From Rhodobiaceae bacterium (GTDB lineage Bacteria > Pseudomonadota > Alphaproteobacteria > Parvibaculales > Parvibaculaceae), in assembly GCA_002401305.2 (NCBI GenBank), contig NVSO02000054.1, positions 1-6,641 on the forward strand: a stretch of 6,641 bases of DNA, read 5' to 3'. Each line of letters starts with the position of its first letter. Positions within the stretch are counted from its first letter, which is position 1. This document shows, piece after piece, positions 1-5,262 of the stretch. The notes under the pieces were generated by a model, which worked only from the letters and a program-made list of their open reading frames with translations, was not told the DNA's origin and did not search any database. A program made the translations under genes and the position numbers.

Positions 1-1692
1 AGGGCTCTTATCCAGCGTGCCTCAAACAAATTGTCCGCGGAGCTATACGACGAGACGTTAGAAATTACGGGACGGATATTGGTCCTAGAGCCAGACAATG
101 TGTTGGCTCATCAGCTAAAAATCTCCTGCCTCGCAGACCTAGCCCGCGTTGAAGACGTCAAGTCTGCCCTCGCAGATTTGGAAGGCGCTGTAACCCTAAA
201 AGGCAAGACACTGCAACTTTTGGCAGAAATTTGCCGCAAAGTGGATCTGTTAGATGAAGCAATCGTCTACTTCCAACGCGCCATAGAACTCGACAACACG
301 CTAGATGCATCCTTCAACAACCTTGGAACTTTGCTCAATGGTCAAAATAGACTGGAAGAAGCTAAGCTGGTCCTGACAAAAGGACTCAAGCTTTTCCCAG
401 ACCTGGCCATGCTCTATGTCACCATGAGCTCAAACGCAGGCAAACGCGCCGCCTACCAAGAAGCCGTCGATTATGCCCAAAAAGCCATCGAGATGGATCC
501 AGACTATGCCGCACCTTATATTTCAATCGGCTTTGCACTGAACAAGGTGGGGCAACATAAAGAAGCTCTCCTTGTTTTGGAAAGAGCCCTTCAATTGGAT
601 CCAACAGATACAAAGGCATTAGTCAATTTAGCTTCCACCTATCATTCGCTCTGCATGCCAGAACACGGAATGAAGGCGTGCCAACGTGCCCTAGAAATCA
701 AGCCGAAGGCAGATGGGGCGTTATGGAACTTGGCTCTAAATTGTTTGGCAGCCGGATACATTGAACAAGGTTGGGACCTTTTTGGGTTTGGTTTTGCAAG
801 CGGCCAACGCCTTCCCTACCGTCCCTTTCCCGGACTTATCTGGGAAGGCGAAGATGTCTCTGACAAAACCTTTTTGGTATGGCGAGAGCAAGGGATCGGC
901 GACGACATGCGGTTTGCCTCAATTTACAACGATTTGAGCAAACGCGTCGAAAAGCTCATCATCGAAACAGACGCACGTCTTGTCACCCTCTATCAACGCT
1001 CATTTCCTAAAGCGTTGGTGCGTGCTGAAACAGGCACCTCGACCGGGCGCGGCAACATGAAGGTCGTGGATTTCGATAAGACAGCACCTGCTGGCTTAGC
1101 TGCCAGCTACCTGCGCCGCTCCCTTGATATGTTCCCCTCTCAGAACGCTTACCTGGTACCAGACTCCAAGCGCGTGGAAGAATGCCGGGAATGGTTGGAA
1201 AGCCTAGGCCCCGGCACACCGTGCGGCCTGTCGTGGCGGTCAGGGAAAGTGGACGAAGGGCGCTCCAACTATTTCACCGATCCAACAGATTGGATCAATC
1301 TCATGCGCACAAAGAATTCCATTTGGATCAACCTCCAATACACAGATGTCGATGAAGAACTCGCCGCCCTATATGACAAATATGACCTCACCGTGCACCA
1401 AATGCCCGGGCTCGATATGAAGGACGACATGGAGGGGGTGTTTGCTCTCGCGTCTTTGATGAAATTTGTCGTGAGTTCTGGGTCATCTGTTGCCGAAATT
1501 GCAAACTCACAAGGCATACGTACTTTCTTTTACGGTCAAGGCCGCCACACCGTACAATTGGGACAACCCCATGTTCCGTGGTCACCAAATGCCAAATATT
1601 ACCCCATTCAGCCAGGCGTAACGTCGCGAGAGCAAATGGTAAAAACAATCACGGCGGACTTCCAAGCCGAATTTAAAGCCCTCACCGTATAA
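1..1692 (+). CDS. TPR-repeat protein with C-terminal glycosyltransferase-like domain, 5' partial
   Basis: The reading frame is open from base 1, so the gene starts outside the window. The TTG at 31 has no Shine-Dalgarno, and the residues encoded before it complete a TPR helix pair ending in LEPDN, so it is not a credible start. Numbering from that TTG, TPR units of about 34 residues run to about residue 255 (for example EAIVYFQRAIELD near 76-88 and EALLVLERALQLDPT near 178-192). A glycosyltransferase-like domain follows: WEGEDVSDKTFLVW, REQGIGDDMRFA (285-296), GLSWRSG (399-405), INLQYTDVDEE (433-443), DMKDDMEGVFALASL (462-476), and a C-terminal VPWSPNAKYYPIQ. This order matches TPR proteins with an ADP-heptose:LPS heptosyltransferase-like (GT9/GT41, GT-B) tail. 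No signal peptide or membrane segment is visible, so it is probably cytoplasmic. With flagellins nearby, flagellin glycosylation is the likely role, as for Caulobacter FlmG (inference). It probably shares an operon with the paralogue 65 bp downstream. Confidence 0.87.
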   Translation, partial: RALIQRASNKLSAELYDETLEITGRILVLEPDNVLAHQLKISCLADLARVEDVKSALADLEGAVTLKGKTLQLLAEICRKVDLLDEAIVYFQRAIELDNTLDASFNNLGTLLNGQNRLEEAKLVLTKGLKLFPDLAMLYVTMSSNAGKRAAYQEAVDYAQKAIEMDPDYAAPYISIGFALNKVGQHKEALLVLERALQLDPTDTKALVNLASTYHSLCMPEHGMKACQRALEIKPKADGALWNLALNCLAAGYIEQGWDLFGFGFASGQRLPYRPFPGLIWEGEDVSDKTFLVWREQGIGDDMRFASIYNDLSKRVEKLIIETDARLVTLYQRSFPKALVRAETGTSTGRGNMKVVDFDKTAPAGLAASYLRRSLDMFPSQNAYLVPDSKRVEECREWLESLGPGTPCGLSWRSGKVDEGRSNYFTDPTDWINLMRTKNSIWINLQYTDVDEELAALYDKYDLTVHQMPGLDMKDDMEGVFALASLMKFVVSSGSSVAEIANSQGIRTFFYGQGRHTVQLGQPHVPWSPNAKYYPIQPGVTSREQMVKTITADFQAEFKALTV

Positions 1693-1716
1693 TCAATTTT
1701 GGATAATCAATTTTGG
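1689..1716 (+). repeat. Perfect 14-bp tandem direct repeat across the stop codon
   Basis: ATAATCAATTTTGG occurs twice back to back (1689-1702 and 1703-1716). The first copy contains the TAA stop (1690-1692) of the upstream TPR-GT gene; the second lies in the spacer. The duplication lengthens the intergenic gap by 14 bp and creates the TTG at 1713 that opens a false N-terminal extension of the next gene. It is most simply a recent slippage-type duplication with no obvious function. Confidence 0.95.
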
Positions 1717-1743
1717 CGAACCCGGCACATGAGCCACCCGCTG

Positions 1744-1749
1744 TAGGAA
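1744..1749 (+). promoter_or_regulatory. Ribosome binding site that sets the start of the second TPR-GT gene
   Basis: TAGGAA lies 8 nt before ATG 1758. The alternative in-frame TTG at 1713 has only AT-rich repeat sequence ahead of it, and its extra 15 residues (ANPAHEPPAVG...) do not look like TPR. ATG 1758 is therefore preferred. Confidence 0.7.
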
Positions 1750-1757
1750 CATTGACC

Positions 1758-3551
1758 ATGAGCAACAAAGCAGCCCTCTTAAAGAGCTCTATTGACAGCG
1801 CGATGGCACTTCACCGTCAAGGTGAATACCCAAAGGCCGCCAAGATCTATCAAAAGATACTCAAACAAGATCCCCAAAACCTGCTCGCCCTCAACTTGAT
1901 GGCCGAGGCAAGTTTGATGCTGGGAAAAACCAGTCAAGCTCTTAAATTGGCGGACCGGGCCCTAAAGCAAAAGCCCGACATGCCCTCTACTTGCCTACTG
2001 CGCGCCAATGCGCTGGCACGCATGGGCCAGAAAAAAGCGGCGATTGAAGGCTACAATACCGTACTGGCCCTCCAGCCGGAAAATGCGCCCGCCATGCTCT
2101 CACTCGGCGTCGCTCTGCGCGCGGATGGAGAAAACAGCGAAGCCATTGTCACATTTGAAAAGCTCATCGAGCTCAAACCAGATTTCGCCCACGCCCATTT
2201 CAATCTTGCGAACGCCTTCAAGGATGAAGGATTGCTCGACGACGCTTTGCTGTCCTATGAGGATACGCTAGCCATTTCACCCGACATGCCTGAGGCATTG
2301 ACCAACAAGGCAGCCACTCTCCTTAAACTGGACCGGCCAGAAGACGCGCTAGAAAGTGCAGAGCACGCTCTCAAGCTCCAGCCTTCTTATAACGCCCATC
2401 TAAATGCCGGAAACGCCTGCCGTAATCTGGCCCGTGTTTCCCAAGCCCACACTCATTATCAAAACGCTCTGGAGCTGGCACCCAAAGATGCCGACATACA
2501 TGCCCAGATTGGGCTGCTCAACGCGGACCAAGATAAACAAGCCGACGCCATCAAGAGTTTCAACACCGCCCTAACCCTTGCCCGCGGAGACAAGTCGATT
2601 GAAGCCAACTTGGCTTTGTCTTTACTCGCCTCCGGAAATCTAAAAGAGGGATGGCAGCACTATGAAGCACGGTTCTTAGGCACTGAGATGCAAGATGCTT
2701 ATGCCGCCAGCTCAATACAAAGGTGGAACGGCGAGCCCTTAGCAGGACGCAGCCTTCTTATTTGGACTGAACAAGGCATTGGCGACATTCTCCGCTTTGC
2801 CACATGCCTTCCCGACCTGATGGCAAATGCTCAAGAACAGCACAGCACAGTCTATCTCAAGACAGAGCCGCGCCTCATTTCAATATTTAAACACGCCTTC
2901 CCGGGTGTGCACGTAAGCTCACGGCACACGACCCAGGACGAAGAGCAAGTAGAGCTGCACCTTCCCATCGGCTCCCTGCCACGGCTTCTGCGCCCAACAC
3001 TCGCAAGTTTTGAAAACAAAGCAGCCTATCTAACCCCTGCCTCAGAGCCTTTGAAGGCCATGGAGGCCTTCGTGAACTCTCTGCCCGGCTCTTGCCGCGT
3101 TGGGTTTGCATGGCGCAGTGGCAACATGGCGAGCCACCGCCAGCATCACTATGGAACCCTCTTAGATTGGCAACCACTGTTTGCGCACTCCAATGTCAGC
3201 GTGGTCAACCTGCAATACGGCGTCACAGAGCAAGAGCGAGATGATCTGGCACACACGCTGAAGGTGCCCTTGCATGAACCAGAGGCCATTGACTTAAAAG
3301 ACGACATGGAAGCGATGGCTGCTCTTACCGCCGCGGTAGATATCGTTATTTCGCCGCGAACCGCTGTAGCAGTCATGGCGGGTGCACTGGGCAAACCAAC
3401 CTTTACGTACGGTCCTGCCAGCGACCCCATGTGTCTGGGCACACGCCAAATGCCCTGGTTTAGCTCCATGCACTACGAAGCGCGCCAGTCACAGACGCCC
3501 ATGAACGAAACTGTAAATAAAATTATACAGGCCGCAAAAGACTATTTCTGA
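1758..3551 (+). CDS. TPR-repeat protein with C-terminal glycosyltransferase-like domain (second paralogue), probable flagellin glycosyltransferase
   Basis: This is a complete 597-residue protein with no signal peptide or transmembrane segment. Residues 8 to about 305 form roughly nine TPR units; clear examples are YPKAAKIYQKILKQDPQN (24-41), SEAIVTFEKLIELKPDF (127-143) and DDALLSYEDTLAISPDM (161-177). The C-terminal domain starts near RWNGEPLAGRSLLIW (322-336) and carries TEQGIGDILRFATCLPDL (337-354), GFAWRSGN (449-456), VVNLQYG (482-488), DLKDDMEAMAAL (512-523), VISPRTAVAVMAGALGKPTF (530-549) and MPWFSSMHY (565-573). These are the family's landmark motifs in the same order as in the upstream gene, so the two are diverged tandem paralogues. 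The fold is GT-B-like by family knowledge; TPR plus GT resembles Caulobacter FlmG, which glycosylates flagellin. Protein targeting is inferred from the adjacent flagellins. The donor sugar cannot be told, and another glycosylated target is possible. Probably co-transcribed with the upstream gene. Confidence 0.9.
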   Translation: MSNKAALLKSSIDSAMALHRQGEYPKAAKIYQKILKQDPQNLLALNLMAEASLMLGKTSQALKLADRALKQKPDMPSTCLLRANALARMGQKKAAIEGYNTVLALQPENAPAMLSLGVALRADGENSEAIVTFEKLIELKPDFAHAHFNLANAFKDEGLLDDALLSYEDTLAISPDMPEALTNKAATLLKLDRPEDALESAEHALKLQPSYNAHLNAGNACRNLARVSQAHTHYQNALELAPKDADIHAQIGLLNADQDKQADAIKSFNTALTLARGDKSIEANLALSLLASGNLKEGWQHYEARFLGTEMQDAYAASSIQRWNGEPLAGRSLLIWTEQGIGDILRFATCLPDLMANAQEQHSTVYLKTEPRLISIFKHAFPGVHVSSRHTTQDEEQVELHLPIGSLPRLLRPTLASFENKAAYLTPASEPLKAMEAFVNSLPGSCRVGFAWRSGNMASHRQHHYGTLLDWQPLFAHSNVSVVNLQYGVTEQERDDLAHTLKVPLHEPEAIDLKDDMEAMAALTAAVDIVISPRTAVAVMAGALGKPTFTYGPASDPMCLGTRQMPWFSSMHYEARQSQTPMNETVNKIIQAAKDYF

Positions 3552-3692
3552 CTTAACGCTAGCGCGCCCGTTCCATCCACAGGCAGGCAAAGACGCCCCT
3601 CTAAGACGGCAACTTCCACCACCCCTGCATTTTTTGCCCGCTTTGATGTGCGAAAAATTACATAAGTCATTGTTTTTACTAATAAAAATAAA
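3552..3692. other. Intergenic region upstream of the flagellin sigma-54 promoter
   Basis: I see no gene here. The region begins with an 8-bp palindrome CGCTAGCG (3557-3564). It has GGCAA at 3586 (inside CAGGCAAAG) and at 3608-3612, and an inverted TTGCC at 3634-3638; such spaced elements could be activator sites but match no consensus securely. The last 40 bp before the promoter (about 3651-3692) are strongly AT-rich, as often found where DNA bends between an enhancer and a sigma-54 promoter. No convincing intrinsic terminator follows the TPR-GT gene. Confidence 0.45.
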
Positions 3693-3708
3693 TGGCACAC
3701 TCCTTGCT
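3693..3708 (+). promoter_or_regulatory. Sigma-54 (RpoN) promoter for flagellin 1
   Basis: TGGCAC-ACTCC-TTGCT fits the sigma-54 consensus TGGCAC-N5-TTGCW. GG (3694-3695) and GC (3706-3707) are exactly ten bases apart, as required for the -24/-12 elements. The predicted transcription start is near 3719, giving a flagellin 1 leader of about 207 nt. Sigma-54 control of flagellar genes, including flagellins, is well established in Caulobacter; a bacterial enhancer-binding protein such as FlbD would be needed, but its gene is not in the window. Confidence 0.88.
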
Positions 3709-3727
3709 ACTATCTAAGCAATGAAAC

Positions 3728-3741
3728 GCCGATCTTTCGGC
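3728..3741 (+). promoter_or_regulatory. Small hairpin at the 5' end of the flagellin 1 leader
   Basis: GCCGA-TCTT-TCGGC forms a perfect 5-bp stem with a 4-nt loop about 9 nt after the predicted sigma-54 start and directly ahead of AAGGAGA. A stem near a 5' end can protect an mRNA from decay. The structure is seen in the sequence; the function is inferred. Confidence 0.45.
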
Positions 3742-3753
3742 AAGGAGACGATA

Positions 3754-3933
3754 ATGACCGTAATTCGTGAAAACATCAGAGCTAAGGCAAGGGCATGGAA
3801 ATCATTTCATCCACAGCCGAGCCGTAAATCTCGTGCTTTCGTTTACGCGACATTAATCATTAATTATGAGTATACGGAGCGTGCCGGAATGATACAGACC
3901 GGCCTTAACCCGGAGGGTGGATACCATGGCTGA
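3754..3933 (+). CDS. Possible small ORF (59 aa) in the flagellin 1 leader
   Basis: ATG 3754 is preceded by AAGGAGA (3742-3748) with a 5-nt gap, a stronger Shine-Dalgarno than most in this window. The ORF ends at TGA 3931-3933, inside the flagellin gene, sharing the 8 nt ATGGCTGA with the flagellin start, which would suit translational coupling. The product (MTVIRENIRAKARAWKSF...) is basic at its N-terminus and shows no domain, signal peptide or membrane segment that I recognise. It lies wholly within the predicted sigma-54 transcript. It may be a real small protein, a regulatory leader ORF, or chance: a 59-codon ORF is not rare. An in-frame ATG at 3721 is only about 2 nt from the predicted transcript start and is less likely to be used. 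Confidence 0.35.
   Translation: MTVIRENIRAKARAWKSFHPQPSRKSRAFVYATLIINYEYTERAGMIQTGLNPEGGYHG
3883..3903 (+). promoter_or_regulatory. Inverted repeat upstream of the flagellin 1 ribosome binding site
   Basis: GCCGG (3883-3887) and CCGGC (3899-3903) are perfect complements separated by 11 nt, ending 8 nt before the GGAGG of flagellin 1. It could be a leader hairpin affecting ribosome access or a protein-binding element. The stem is short and the role is speculative. Confidence 0.3.
3912..3916 (+). promoter_or_regulatory. Ribosome binding site that sets the flagellin 1 start
   Basis: GGAGG lies 9 nt before ATG 3926. The in-frame GTG at 3917 directly abuts this element and cannot be the start; MAEVVLSGAMRSNLLSLQNT is also the expected flagellin N-terminus. 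Confidence 0.85.
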
Positions 3934-5053
3934 GGTGGTTCTATCAGGAGCAATGCGCTCCAACTTACTAAGTCTACAAAATACGTCGAAGCTACTGGAT
4001 CAAACCCAGTCACGTCTTTCGACAGGTCTAAAGATCAATGGAGCGATCGATGATCCAACGGCGTTTTTCACGTCACGGACATTGAGCACGCGCGCCTCTG
4101 ATCTGAACGAGTTGCTAGACAATATGAACCTAGCAACCCAAACATTGAACACCGCCGACCAAGGTATTCAATCGATCCTAACGCTGGTGGAGACCATGAA
4201 GGCCACCGCCAATGAAGCGTTGGACACACCGATTGTCTCCTCTTACGTCGAATCTGACCGTGAAATCATCTCCGCAGGCACAATGTCTGCGACAGCGATG
4301 GACTCCGGTTTGCAAACATCCGATGTCATCACCATTGAAGTTACGGGTGTCATCACCTCGATCCAACTGTCCAACATGACGGTAGATGAGCTTGTGAGCT
4401 CCATCAGTGCAATTTCTGGTGCAACTGCCGACATCTCTATTGATGGCGCTCTACGCATCGAAGCCGATGACGGGCGTGAACTCATCATTGGAAGCAGCTC
4501 CGGCGACATCGCGGCAGATCTGAGCATCGAAGGTTCCTTTGATAACGGCACCAACCACGACAAATATGAATCAGACTACAATGAACTCCGCGTTCAAATT
4601 GATGAATTAGCCGGTGATGCGAGCTATAAAGGCGTCAACATCCTTACAGGGGATGACCTGACAGTGAACTTCAACGAAGATCAAACCAGCCAGCTTGTTA
4701 TTCGCGGCGTTGAACTGACTGTTGGAGGCGACCTTTCTATTGGGGAGATCACAGGCAACGCCTGGGAAAGTGAATCCGCCATCGAACTCGCTATTGCCGA
4801 ATTGGATTCAGCAAAAGAAACACTCCGCACCCAAGCCTCTACTTTTGGTGGCAACATGAGTGTGGTTGAAGTTCGATCCGACTTTACAGACCAACTTATT
4901 GTGAACCTTGAGACCGGTGCTGCAGAATTGACCATCGCCGACCTCAACGAAGAAAGTGCGAACTTGTTGGCCTTGCAGACACGTCAGTCTTTGGCCACGA
5001 CCGCCCTCTCCATTGCGTCACAAGCAGAACAAAACGTATTGCAACTTTTCTAG
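3926..5053 (+). CDS. Flagellin 1 (filament subunit with central hook-IN-like module)
   Basis: A flagellin of 375 residues, exported by the flagellar type III system without a cleaved signal and polymerised into the filament. The N-terminal D0/D1 helices contain NLLSLQNTSKLLDQTQSRLS (13-32), TGLKINGAIDDPTAFFTSRT and TADQGIQSI. The C-terminal D1/D0 region has YKGVNILTGDDLTVNFNED (234-252), TFGGNMSVVEVRSDF (306-320) and SANLLALQTRQSLATTAL (344-361), ending NVLQLF. Residues about 131-190 (SDVITIEVTG to RELIIG) resemble the flagellin hook-IN motif. There is no cysteine and a single tryptophan (W280). Arginine codons are mixed (6 CGC, 4 CGT, 1 CGG, 1 CGA), unlike the strong CGT bias of the next flagellin, which suggests lower expression. 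It is driven by the sigma-54 promoter at 3693 and ended by its own terminator. A minor or early filament subunit is plausible (inference). Confidence 0.95.
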   Translation: MAEVVLSGAMRSNLLSLQNTSKLLDQTQSRLSTGLKINGAIDDPTAFFTSRTLSTRASDLNELLDNMNLATQTLNTADQGIQSILTLVETMKATANEALDTPIVSSYVESDREIISAGTMSATAMDSGLQTSDVITIEVTGVITSIQLSNMTVDELVSSISAISGATADISIDGALRIEADDGRELIIGSSSGDIAADLSIEGSFDNGTNHDKYESDYNELRVQIDELAGDASYKGVNILTGDDLTVNFNEDQTSQLVIRGVELTVGGDLSIGEITGNAWESESAIELAIAELDSAKETLRTQASTFGGNMSVVEVRSDFTDQLIVNLETGAAELTIADLNEESANLLALQTRQSLATTALSIASQAEQNVLQLF

Positions 5054-5082
5054 TCTCAGCTCGGAAAGTAGTTTCAATTTTG

Positions 5083-5112
5083 AAAGGCGGAGCATCAGCT
5101 CCGCCTTTTTTT
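5083..5112 (+). terminator. Intrinsic terminator of flagellin 1
   Basis: GGCGGAGC (5086-5093), loop ATCA and GCTCCGCC (5098-5105) make a perfect 8-bp GC-rich stem followed by seven T; the AAA before the stem can also pair with the first Ts. It begins 30 bp after the TAG stop and should separate flagellin 1 transcription from flagellin 2. Confidence 0.95.
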
Positions 5113-5262
5113 GGCTATTTTTCTCATGTTTTTCAATAACATAGACAATTTAATTCAAAAAAGAACGAACCTGTTTACCTGAAATTAAGCTTCACAAGCC
5201 CAATGTTCAACCGTGCTCAGGAAGAGCGCGCTAATATAGCTCCTAGAAAAGGAACGACACAA
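5113..5262 (+). promoter_or_regulatory. Control region and leader of flagellin 2; promoter not identified
   Basis: As a strong terminator lies upstream, flagellin 2 should have its own promoter in this AT-rich stretch. No GG-N10-GC pair is present, so a sigma-54 site is excluded by inspection. I see no good FliA-type (TAAA...GCCGATAA) element. The best sigma-70-like pair is TTCTCA (5121-5126) and GACAAT (5144-5149) with a 17-bp spacer, matching only 4 of 6 bases each, which I do not regard as reliable. Confidence 0.5.
5249..5254 (+). promoter_or_regulatory. Ribosome binding site that sets the flagellin 2 start
   Basis: AAGGAA lies 8 nt before ATG 5263. An in-frame ATG at 5203 would add 20 residues (MFNRAQEERANIAP...) that do not belong to the flagellin N-terminus and that lack a Shine-Dalgarno. 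Confidence 0.8.

Noticed and set aside
31..60. TTG at 31 as the start of the first TPR-GT gene
   Set aside because: The frame is open to base 1, there is no Shine-Dalgarno, and the codons before it fit a TPR helix; the gene is 5' truncated by the window.
1713..1757. N-terminal extension of the second TPR-GT gene from TTG 1713
   Set aside because: The TTG belongs to the 14-bp duplicated repeat, there is no ribosome site ahead of it, and ATG 1758 has TAGGAA at good spacing.
2008..2271. 87-codon + strand ORF inside the TPR region of the second TPR-GT gene
   Set aside because: Out-of-frame shadow with a Lys/Arg/Ser-rich product and no support.
2887..3469. Minus-strand ORFs opposite the second TPR-GT gene
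   Set aside because: Their translations (Arg-, Ser- and Ala-rich) show no domain and the + strand protein has clear conserved motifs throughout.
4243..4947. Antisense ORFs of 88-106 aa inside flagellin 1 and similar ones inside flagellin 2 (for example 5943-6263 on the minus strand)
   Set aside because: They are shadows of strongly coding + strand frames, with low-complexity Ser/Ala-rich products and no recognisable domain.
5185..5205. FliA-like promoter (TTAAGCTT ... GCCCAATG) upstream of flagellin 2
   Set aside because: The two elements are only 5 bp apart, whereas FliA promoters need about 11.
5203..5262. N-terminal extension of flagellin 2 from ATG 5203
   Set aside because: The extra 20 residues are foreign to flagellin N-termini and ATG 5263 has a good Shine-Dalgarno.
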